Source: a bacterium (lineage in GTDB: Bacteria > DRYD01 > JALUEN01). From it: a DNA stretch of 6,747 bases. Made by a program: the position numbers and the translations under genes. The notes beneath the pieces were generated by a model, which did no database searches, was not told where the DNA came from, and was given only the letters and a program-made list of their open reading frames with translations. How positions within the stretch are numbered: the stretch's first letter is position 1; each line of letters opens with the position of its first letter. The stretch spans positions 1-6,747 of the forward strand of contig JALUEN010000002.1 of assembly GCA_027052755.1 (NCBI GenBank), read 5' to 3'. Below are positions 1 through 5,302 of this stretch, piece by piece.

Positions 1-583
1 CGACCTAGGAGGAACAGATTACACCCTGGGTTACGATACCGCTCTGAACAACGCTATGCAGGCAATAGATAAGATAAGAGATACGGCTAACGCGCTGGAG
101 AGAGTCTTCGTAGTAGAGGTAATGGGTAGGAACTGTGGAGTCCTAGCTCTAGAGATAGCCCTCTCTACTGGAAGTGAACTAGTACTGATACCTGAGCATC
201 CGCTTCCGCTAGAAGAGGTAGCCAAGAGGGTTGTAGAGTACAAGGAGATGGGCAAGTACCACGTGATCATTGTTTTAGCTGAGGGGTACGGCCACGCGCA
301 CCAGGTAGTGGATAAGCTAAAAGAGCTGCTCCCAGATAAATTTGAGCTAAAGTACTCGGTTTTAGGGCATATCCAGAGGGGAGGAAGCCCAACCGCAAAG
401 GATAGGATGATGGCCAGCCTGTTCGCTCAAGCTGCCGTAGATGGGATCATCGCAGGGAAGACTAAGGTTTTTACCGCAGCTAAGGGAGAGGAGATATCAC
501 TAATCCCTATAGAGAGAGCTCTCCAAAAGGAGAACAAGATAAAGGATAAGTTCCTTAAACTCCTTGAGAGCTTAGCTATCTAG
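1..583 (+). CDS. pfkA: 6-phosphofructokinase, C-terminal part (5' end outside window)
   Basis: This is the C-terminal 193 residues of a phosphofructokinase, which phosphorylates fructose 6-phosphate to the 1,6-bisphosphate in cytoplasmic glycolysis. The frame is open from base 2 with no start codon, so the gene begins upstream; the first ATG inside (base 56) is internal. The visible protein begins DLGGTDYTLG, matching the region just after the IDN of the catalytic TIDND motif (about E. coli residue 129). Visible active-site elements are the Arg at local residue 34 (E. coli R162 position), EVMGR at local 39-43 and GHIQRGGSP at local 122-130, whose His and Arg bind the sugar phosphate. The C-terminal length matches E. 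coli PfkA within a residue or two. The residues that separate ATP- from PPi-dependent enzymes (around E. coli 104 and 124) lie outside the window, so the phosphoryl donor is undetermined. The family assignment is near certain. Confidence 0.96.
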   Translation, partial: DLGGTDYTLGYDTALNNAMQAIDKIRDTANALERVFVVEVMGRNCGVLALEIALSTGSELVLIPEHPLPLEEVAKRVVEYKEMGKYHVIIVLAEGYGHAHQVVDKLKELLPDKFELKYSVLGHIQRGGSPTAKDRMMASLFAQAAVDGIIAGKTKVFTAAKGEEISLIPIERALQKENKIKDKFLKLLESLAI

Positions 584-603
584 AGGTAGTTTAAAAGAAA
601 AAA

Positions 604-633
604 TAAAGGGGAGGGGAATTCCCCTCCCCTTTA
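604..633. terminator. Bidirectional intrinsic terminator between convergent genes
   Basis: A perfect 13-bp inverted repeat (arms 604-616 and 621-633, with GGGG-A-GGGG cores) encloses the 4-base loop AATT. It lies 21 bases after the pfkA stop and 21 bases beyond the stop of the converging pilin gene. On the - strand it is followed by a T-rich run (complement of 589-603, TTTATTTTTTC...), the classic intrinsic arrangement. On the + strand the following bases are AACTTTTG, a weaker U-tract. It therefore probably ends the - strand operon efficiently and pfkA at least partly. Confidence 0.88.
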
Positions 634-653
634 AACTTTTGTTCATGTTGGCT

Positions 654-1184
654 TTATGGAAGAATACCCATGAGGAAGAAAACAAGATGTCTTGAATCAG
701 ATGTTACTTGAAGGACTCCACTATTTAGATCTCCATTATCAACCTTTCGATCCAACTGATTAGCTAAACCGTTAGCTATCTTTAAGTCAGTACCATCATA
801 TCTTGCAACAGATAAGTAGACGTATTGTGAGTAAGCTATAGAATCCCATGTACCAGTATCAGAGTAAAGAGCAATATTAGTGTTGAATGGAGAACTAACT
901 ACATAAGGAGAAGTAGTACTTGGTGCTTTGTCAATATAGGGTCCCCTCCAACCATCAGGTGGAGTACCAGGGTTATACAAATCTAAGAGATTCTGTGGCA
1001 AAGCTCCTACATCCGCGTAGTACATGGCAACAGCTGTCTTGATAGTTCTGTACTCAGAGGCTAACCTAGATATCCTCGCATCGTCTATCCTGTTCGTTAT
1101 CATCGGTAGTAGGATAGCAGCTAGGATGATGATGATAGCCACGACAACGATTAGCTCAATCAGAGTGAAACCTCTTCTCCTCAT
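654..1184 (-). CDS. Type II secretion / type IV pilin-like prepilin (GspG-like pseudopilin)
   Basis: This encodes a 176-residue prepilin with a class III leader, MRRRG|FTLIE. The prepilin peptidase should cut after Gly5, leaving Phe at +1 and the conserved Glu at +5 (Glu10). Residues 6-29 form the hydrophobic helix that anchors the subunit in the inner membrane and packs the fibre core. The head begins with the helix around ARISRLASEYRTIKTAVAMYY (36-56), then DVGALP (58-63) and GWRGPYI (78-84), a pattern typical of GspG-like pseudopilins. Near the C-terminus, LDRKVDNGDLNSG (144-156) resembles a motif seen in many bacterial prepilin-type proteins. The DDITNW-like calcium motif of proteobacterial GspG is not seen. 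The ATG has a strong SD (GGGGGGAG, about 1190-1197) and starts 27 bases after the nucleotidase stop, so it is the last gene of that operon. The head region looks more AT-rich than its neighbours. Family is confident; the exact role (T2SS, T4P or competence) is not. Confidence 0.9.
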   Translation of the reverse strand: MRRRGFTLIELIVVVAIIIILAAILLPMITNRIDDARISRLASEYRTIKTAVAMYYADVGALPQNLLDLYNPGTPPDGWRGPYIDKAPSTTSPYVVSSPFNTNIALYSDTGTWDSIAYSQYVYLSVARYDGTDLKIANGLANQLDRKVDNGDLNSGVLQVTSDSRHLVFFLMGILP

Positions 1185-1211
1185 CTAATCTCCCCCCTTT
1201 CCCCTTTGTAT

Positions 1212-2711
1212 TTATCGCTCCAGTTTCCTAAGGTATTTTCTCATTACTTCCCTGAAGAGCTCGCCCCTATATATTATCTTTCCACGTTTCAGCTCAAAGT
1301 AGCCGTCTCCGCCTCTTGCCAAGAAATCCACTGTAGCCACTTTATATACTTTTTCTGGATTTAATCTCTCATCTCCTATGTAGATCTCTAGACCGCCGTC
1401 AGTTCTTCTCAGATCCACCCCAGCGAACCTCACATTTCCTCTCCTTATTCCGTGTTTAATCAGGTCTCTGAGATCCTTTCCCTTTAACTGAACTACCACT
1501 AAGTAATTGTGGAATGGGAAACAAGCGTACAGGTTCTCGTATGTTACAACTCCAGGTCCTAGAGGACTTCTTATTCCACCAGTGTTCATAACGCCAACGT
1601 CAGCGCCTGTTACCTCTCTAGCGATCTCTGCCGAGAACTTCGTTATCTCGTCCCTGGTGTACCTCCTAGATAGCTCAGCTACCTTCTGGTTAGCCACCTC
1701 AGATAACTCCTCAGAGAGTTTGTCAACAACCGATTTAGTAGCCGGATCATCTGGGATGATATCGTCTATAACAGGTAGGAGGTTGTACTGAGATATCTGA
1801 GCGTCTTTACCCTTTACCTTCACTATCATCCTACCCACGAATATACCGTACTTATAGGCCTGTACTACGTACACCTTGTGATCACCATTTTCTACCACTA
1901 TTGGTTTAAGGAGCTTAGTATGGCTGTGGCCTCCTACGATGATATCCACATCCTCTAAGTGTTTCGCCATCTCCACGTCCTCTCTTTTACCGTTATGAGA
2001 TAAGACTACCAAGAGATCAACTTTAGGTCCCAAATACTTCTCGTACTCCCTAACCACTTTCAGGGGATCAACGAACCTCAGACCTTTAACGTTATCCTCC
2101 ATGGTTATGAGCGGAGTCTCAGGTGTTACCACACCGATTATCCCTACTTTCAGTGATCCAACGTTCTTGATGACGAAGGGTTTCACGTTAACTAGTTTAA
2201 CGTTAGAACCGGCTTCAGGGAAGACGTTAGCCACCACAACATCAAACTTAGCCATCCTGAGGAGCTTGTTAAGTCCCTTTACCCCCCAGTCAAACTCATG
2301 GTTTCCTATGGTTGCTGCATCTGGCTTAAGTATGTTCATCACTTTGATAACGCTCTCACCGTGATAGTAATCACAGAGCAAGCTTCCAGTTATCCAATCC
2401 CCAGCATCTAAGTACAGTACGTTAGGATAGTTCTCCCTGTAGTTTCTCACTATAGTAGCTATGTTAGGATATCCTGAGACCATTAGGTTTCCAAGTTTCA
2501 GGAAGTTAACTTTCATGATAGGTTTCAGGTGTCCGTGAAAGTCGTTAGTGTGAAGGATAATCAGGGTTCGGCTAGCGCTCTCAGGATCAGGAGTTCTCTG
2601 GTGGTCAACTTTCGGTGAGGTGGTCAAGTAGTAGGCAAAGCTTGGAGAGAGAACCAAAACCATCAGGGCTAAGATGGCAAGTAGGGCAAAAAGTCCCTTT
2701 CCTCTAGGCAT
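1212..2711 (-). CDS. Secreted 5'-nucleotidase / UshA-family metallophosphoesterase
   Basis: This 499-residue exported phosphohydrolase should release phosphate from nucleotides or related phosphoesters outside the cytoplasm. An N-terminal signal peptide (hydrophobic residues 7-22, likely cut after SFA at 26) has no lipobox Cys and no twin-arginine motif. The metallophosphoesterase domain spans about 49-270 and keeps the dinuclear metal ligands: D57 and H59 in HTNDFHGH, D105 in DAGD, N137/H138 in GNHE, H239 in SHN, and H262/H264 in GGHSH. The C-terminal 5'-nucleotidase domain (about 335-480) has NTGGIR (376-381), PFHN (399-402) and DFLARGGDGY (462-471), the elements that bind the substrate base and ribose. 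All catalytic positions appear intact. The start is fixed by an ideal SD (AAGGAGGT, 2719-2726) 7 bases before ATG. It lies 38 bases after the propeller-protein gene and 27 before the pilin gene. Substrate preference (5'-NMP, cyclic nucleotide or UDP-sugar) cannot be read from sequence. Confidence 0.94.
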   Translation of the reverse strand: MPRGKGLFALLAILALMVLVLSPSFAYYLTTSPKVDHQRTPDPESASRTLIILHTNDFHGHLKPIMKVNFLKLGNLMVSGYPNIATIVRNYRENYPNVLYLDAGDWITGSLLCDYYHGESVIKVMNILKPDAATIGNHEFDWGVKGLNKLLRMAKFDVVVANVFPEAGSNVKLVNVKPFVIKNVGSLKVGIIGVVTPETPLITMEDNVKGLRFVDPLKVVREYEKYLGPKVDLLVVLSHNGKREDVEMAKHLEDVDIIVGGHSHTKLLKPIVVENGDHKVYVVQAYKYGIFVGRMIVKVKGKDAQISQYNLLPVIDDIIPDDPATKSVVDKLSEELSEVANQKVAELSRRYTRDEITKFSAEIAREVTGADVGVMNTGGIRSPLGPGVVTYENLYACFPFHNYLVVVQLKGKDLRDLIKHGIRRGNVRFAGVDLRRTDGGLEIYIGDERLNPEKVYKVATVDFLARGGDGYFELKRGKIIYRGELFREVMRKYLRKLER

Positions 2712-2718
2712 CTCCTTT

Positions 2719-2726
2719 ACCTCCTT
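2719..2726 (-). promoter_or_regulatory. Ribosome binding site of the 5'-nucleotidase gene
   Basis: AAGGAGGT on the - strand lies 7 bases before the ATG at 2711. It matches the anti-SD almost fully and fixes the start. The same spacing is seen at the other - strand genes. Confidence 0.85.
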
Positions 2727-2750
2727 TCGGTTAATGAGGCGGTTCCTAAA

Positions 2751-3911
2751 TTAAATCTTGAACTCCCCTATGAGGATACCCTCCTTGTTCTGAAGGGAGA
2801 ATTTTTTGCCAGAAGAGGAGAGCTTAAAGGATCCAGCTGGAACATCATCTAAGAACTTTCTCAGCTTGAAGTTGTCTTTCTCTAGAGCGAACCAGAAATC
2901 CATAGCTTGCTTAGAGAAATCTAGAAAAGCGACAACAGCTAGCTTACCGTTATTGGATATAAATGGGTAAACCAGTGGAAGTTGGTTCGGGGATTTAATG
3001 TCCCACTTCTTACCGGTTTTGAGATCCCTGATGTACATGTAGTAGTTTCCCCTGTGTTTAGCTAGGTACAGGTACCTGTAGTTTCTAGAGGCAGCTATCT
3101 CAACTATGAAGTCCTTAGTATCAACTTTCCTTAGCCCCCCATATCTCTTGGAGTAAACATATATCTCCTTAGGATAGTATCCGGTAAACCTAGTGATAAC
3201 ACAGAAGTCAATATTCCCCCAATAGAACATCCTTATTGGTTGAACCTTTCTGAAGACCTCTGTGGTGTTTAAAACTTTCTTAGAGAAGATCTTTAGACCT
3301 CTCTTAGACAAGTCTAGCTTAACGAAGTAGTTATCCCCGCTCTCAGCCCGCTGCTGCTCATCAAAGAAAAAGCCTTCCACGTATATGTTTCCCCTCTCAT
3401 CCGTTGTGTAAAATCCTGTCATCTTGAAACCAGGCTTGTTCGCTTCTATAGCGTAGAGCTTCTCATATTTCCCCGTGAGGATATTGAACTTACCCAGCTG
3501 GGTCTGATTATTTCCTATGAGGAGTATCCAACCGTTATTCAAGTCAATATATTGCTGGACGTTAAAGAGCGGTATATAGTAACGGTTAATAGATGAGACT
3601 TTCCTACCAGATAAACCTATCACGTATATGATGTATTTCTTTCCCTGGCTGATCATACGTGGATCCTTAACTTTCTGCATCATCAGTAGATAGTTGTCGT
3701 TATAAGCAAATCCCATAACGTAAGCTCTCTCAGGGTTAGCGTTAGGTACCTTCTTCCAGGTTATTATATCATACCATGTTAAGTTCTTAAGGACAACGCC
3801 CTTTATGGTCTTTCCAGTATCAAGCGCGTGAGAGGGAGCCAGCGAGGATAGGATGGCTGCTATAGAGAGTATTATGAGAGCTGTTAAGAGTTTCCCAAAG
3901 ATCCTTTTCAC
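2751..3911 (-). CDS. Exported protein of unknown function, probable beta-propeller
   Basis: I do not recognise this 386-residue protein. It starts MKRIFGKLLTALIILSIAAILSS, a clear signal peptide probably cut after SHA (about residue 29), so it is exported. The rest is rich in Tyr, Phe, Lys and short beta-strand patterns. Several blocks resemble propeller blades, with a turn such as DLNNGW, DERGNIY or SNNGKL, then a hydrophobic strand, then a strand ending in a pattern like DLKTGKKWDI or NILTGKYEKLY (about residues 123-153, 170-205, 275-306 and 317-331). This suggests a TolB- or WD40-like propeller, by pattern only. The start was moved: an upstream in-frame GTG at 3920 sits inside the SD itself, whereas the GTG at 3911 lies 7 bases after AGGAGGT. 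It is the first gene of an operon with the nucleotidase and pilin genes and has its own candidate promoter. The coding call is strong; the fold is tentative. Confidence 0.85.
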   Translation of the reverse strand: MKRIFGKLLTALIILSIAAILSSLAPSHALDTGKTIKGVVLKNLTWYDIITWKKVPNANPERAYVMGFAYNDNYLLMMQKVKDPRMISQGKKYIIYVIGLSGRKVSSINRYYIPLFNVQQYIDLNNGWILLIGNNQTQLGKFNILTGKYEKLYAIEANKPGFKMTGFYTTDERGNIYVEGFFFDEQQRAESGDNYFVKLDLSKRGLKIFSKKVLNTTEVFRKVQPIRMFYWGNIDFCVITRFTGYYPKEIYVYSKRYGGLRKVDTKDFIVEIAASRNYRYLYLAKHRGNYYMYIRDLKTGKKWDIKSPNQLPLVYPFISNNGKLAVVAFLDFSKQAMDFWFALEKDNFKLRKFLDDVPAGSFKLSSSGKKFSLQNKEGILIGEFKI

Positions 3912-3916
3912 AGCTT

Positions 3917-3925
3917 TCACCTCCT
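3917..3925 (-). promoter_or_regulatory. Ribosome binding site deciding the propeller-protein start
   Basis: AGGAGGTGA on the - strand ends 5 bases before the GTG at 3911. The other in-frame GTG (3918-3920) is part of this SD and cannot be initiated from it, so the shorter protein is preferred. Confidence 0.8.
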
Positions 3926-3941
3926 ATTATGAGTTTAATTT

Positions 3942-3971
3942 AATTTAGGTTTCCTTAATTACCCCCTTCAA
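3942..3971 (-). promoter_or_regulatory. Candidate promoter of the propeller/nucleotidase/pilin operon
   Basis: On the - strand, TTGAAG (3966-3971) is followed by an 18-base spacer and TAAATT (3942-3947), each matching 4 or more of 6 sigma-70 consensus bases. A transcript would begin near 3935 and leave a leader of about 25 bases containing the SD. The position between the upstream terminator and the start codon supports it. Confidence 0.5.
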
Positions 3972-3979
3972 GGGAAGGA

Positions 3980-3998
3980 GCTTAGAAACCTCCTAAGC
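3980..3998. repeat. Short inverted repeat upstream of the operon promoter
   Basis: GCTTAG (3980-3985) and CTAAGC (3993-3998) form a perfect 6-bp inverted repeat around 7 bases. It lies just upstream of the candidate -35 box, between it and the terminator of the preceding gene. It could be an operator or a minor hairpin; nothing else supports a function. Confidence 0.35.
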
Positions 3999-4016
3999 GA
4001 TAAAGGGTTAAAAGGA

Positions 4017-4043
4017 AAAGGAGGGGGCTTAGCCCCCTCCTTT
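4017..4043 (-). terminator. Intrinsic terminator after the FrpC-like gene
   Basis: An 11-bp perfect inverted repeat (arms 4017-4027 and 4033-4043, GGAGGGGG core) encloses a 5-base loop. It lies 27 bases beyond the stop of the gene on the - strand. The - strand continues TCCTTTTAA after the stem, with the last Ts of the stem giving an interrupted U-tract. No T-run follows on the + strand. It separates this gene from the downstream three-gene operon. Confidence 0.88.
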
Positions 4044-4070
4044 ATGAAATCGCATCGGTTTCAAGATCCT

Positions 4071-5060
4071 TTACTTAGCCAAGGTCCTTCCGTTGAGGGT
4101 GATTGGCCAGAAGTCCCACATTATCCTCCTCTCACCGTTCATTATGAAGTAGGATTTGTAGTCTTTGTGGTTCAGGCCTAACTCAGTTATACCTAGGTCC
4201 TTGAGTGGTATTAGCTCGCCCTTCTCAACCTTACCGTTCACGTTCTTGTCCTGGAAGACGTAGAGTCCCTCAAGCTCTTCACCGCTTAGGATCTTATCTC
4301 CGTTCCTGTCAAGCAGGGACAGTTTGTCAAATCCGTTCTCGTAACCGCCAGCGGTACCGAACATCTCCTCAGCGGTGATCACACCGGTCTCCAAAGTCCT
4401 CTCTGGGTCAACTGGCTTCACCAGGTAGCCGTCATTAGGACCAACCCACTCCACTAATACCTTGTAGTTAGTACCATCAATATCAAACCTAACCAGTTTC
4501 AGGTCAGATGCTTTAACTCCTCTTAGGTCCCTAAGTGGTAGGTAGTGCCCCTTGTAAGAGTCTATCCTACCGTTACCGTCCAGGTCAAGAACGATAGGAG
4601 AAGCCTTCACCTTTACCTCTACCTTGTAGCTCATAGTAGCGTTGAGATCCAATTGGATATCAGGAGCTATGTAACCTGAAGCGTGATATTTCTCCCAACC
4701 CCATTTGATACCGTAGATTCCCGTCTGCCTTCCTGGGTATTGACTGATCTCATTATCGTTATGATTTACTAAAACAGGCTGGAATCCCAGAGCAGTAACG
4801 ATCTCCTGAATAAACTCCTCTCTCCTATCATTGACGAACTGTCTAGCGTTAGCCAGTAGCGCGTTAGCATTCCACTGATACAACCCTCCGACGATGAAGT
4901 ACTGTTTGTAATACTCCTTAGTGAAATCAGCCTTCACCTTCATAATAGGCTTCCTATTGAACTCTACCTTTCTCTTAAGCACTCCTGCCATGGAAAGAGA
5001 GGTAAGGATAACTGCCAGAGCTGTTAAGAGAACCAGACTAACTTTTATCACCTTCTTCAT
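4071..5060 (-). CDS. Exported calcium-binding protein with FrpC/RTX-type self-processing-like domain
   Basis: This 329-residue protein starts with a signal peptide or anchor (MKK, then hydrophobic 7-26). Residues 27-152 are a charged alpha/beta region I cannot assign. The C-terminal half follows in order a pattern known from FrpC-type RTX proteins and related calcium-binding modules: SPIVLDLDGNG (154-164), FDIDG (192-196), EWVGPNDGYLV (204-214), GVITAEEMFG (226-235), NGFDKLSLLDRNGD (242-255), then FQDKNVNGKVEKGEL (269-283) and LGITELGLNHKD (289-300). Two loops fit the EF-hand-like pattern: D251/N253/D255/E262 and D271/N273/N275/E282. In FrpC the matching module cleaves itself at an Asp-Pro bond at its N-terminal edge; here the position appears to be Ser154-Pro155. 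No RTX nonapeptide repeats are present and the protein is far shorter than RTX toxins. The start is fixed by a 10-base SD (5066-5075). It is monocistronic, with its own terminator. The domain match is from memory of family patterns. Confidence 0.85.
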   Translation of the reverse strand: MKKVIKVSLVLLTALAVILTSLSMAGVLKRKVEFNRKPIMKVKADFTKEYYKQYFIVGGLYQWNANALLANARQFVNDRREEFIQEIVTALGFQPVLVNHNDNEISQYPGRQTGIYGIKWGWEKYHASGYIAPDIQLDLNATMSYKVEVKVKASPIVLDLDGNGRIDSYKGHYLPLRDLRGVKASDLKLVRFDIDGTNYKVLVEWVGPNDGYLVKPVDPERTLETGVITAEEMFGTAGGYENGFDKLSLLDRNGDKILSGEELEGLYVFQDKNVNGKVEKGELIPLKDLGITELGLNHKDYKSYFIMNGERRIMWDFWPITLNGRTLAK

Positions 5061-5065
5061 CCCTC

Positions 5066-5075
5066 ATCACCTCCT
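5066..5075 (-). promoter_or_regulatory. Very strong ribosome binding site of the FrpC-like gene
   Basis: AGGAGGTGAT on the - strand is an almost complete complement of the 16S rRNA 3' end and lies 5 bases before the ATG at 5060. It suggests high translation of this exported protein. Confidence 0.85.
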
Positions 5076-5120
5076 AGGTATATTTTCTCCTTCTCCTGGT
5101 TCTTTTTTTTAAAAAAATGT

Positions 5121-5149
5121 AACATATCGGAAGTTTAAGGGCTTTTAAA
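5121..5149 (-). promoter_or_regulatory. Candidate promoter for the FrpC-like gene
   Basis: On the - strand, TTTAAA (5144-5149), a 17-base spacer and TATGTT (5121-5126) form a plausible sigma-70-type promoter, with 4 of 6 matches in each box. Transcription would start near 5114, inside a T7A8 tract (5103-5117 read on this strand), leaving a leader of roughly 50 bases. The -35 box coincides with that proposed for speH on the other strand. Confidence 0.4.
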
Positions 5150-5171
5150 GCTGAAGGTAAAGCGTTATATA
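5144..5171 (+). promoter_or_regulatory. Candidate promoter for speH
   Basis: TTTAAA (5144-5149), a 16-base spacer and TATATA (5166-5171) give a possible promoter facing speH. The start would be near 5178, leaving a leader of about 125 bases that contains the inverted repeat at 5212-5234. The boxes match consensus only moderately. Confidence 0.4.
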
Positions 5172-5210
5172 AAGTAGAAAATCAATCTTGTCTCTTCTAG
5201 CGTTAGAGAA

Positions 5211-5235
5211 GGGTTAACCTGAACTAGGTTAACCT
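5211..5235 (+). repeat. Inverted repeat / hairpin with two AGGTTAACCT-like palindromes in the speH leader
   Basis: GGGTTAACCT (5211-5220) and AGGTTAACCT (5226-5235) are near-identical; the second is itself a perfect 10-bp palindrome. Arms 5212-5220 and 5226-5234 pair perfectly over 9 bp with the loop GAACT, and a G-T pair extends the stem. As DNA it could be a pair of operator sites 15 bp apart; as RNA, a stable leader hairpin. No T-run follows, so it is not an intrinsic terminator. Confidence 0.6.
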
Positions 5236-5288
5236 AAAGCTGGAGGTGGGAATATTCGACACAAGTTCAAGTGACGAGAAAAAGTGCA

Positions 5289-5296
5289 GGGGGGTG
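5289..5296 (+). promoter_or_regulatory. Ribosome binding site of speH
   Basis: GGGGGGTG can pair with the anti-SD through one G-U wobble and is placed with the same 7-base spacing as the other genes here. It supports the GTG start at 5303. An in-frame TGA at 5297-5299 rules out any start further upstream. Confidence 0.7.
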
Positions 5297-5302
5297 TGAG
5301 AA

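Noticed and set aside
31..270. Antisense open frame on the - strand within pfkA
   Set aside because: It lies wholly opposite strongly conserved phosphofructokinase sequence; its product is Ser/Thr/Leu-rich with no motif.
1507..1791. Open frame on the + strand opposite the nucleotidase gene
   Set aside because: It overlaps the conserved C-terminal nucleotidase domain, with no SD and no recognisable motif. The similar frame at 2101-2364 is rejected for the same reason.
1212..2711. SoxB (sulfur-oxidation) identity for the nucleotidase-like protein
   Set aside because: SoxB shares the fold, but no other sox gene and no twin-arginine signal are present, and the C-terminal NTGGIR, PFHN and GGDGY motifs fit ordinary 5'-nucleotidases.
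4921..5112. Open frame on the + strand opposite the signal peptide of the FrpC-like gene
   Set aside because: It is the mirror of a real signal peptide and its SD, and the product has no independent support.
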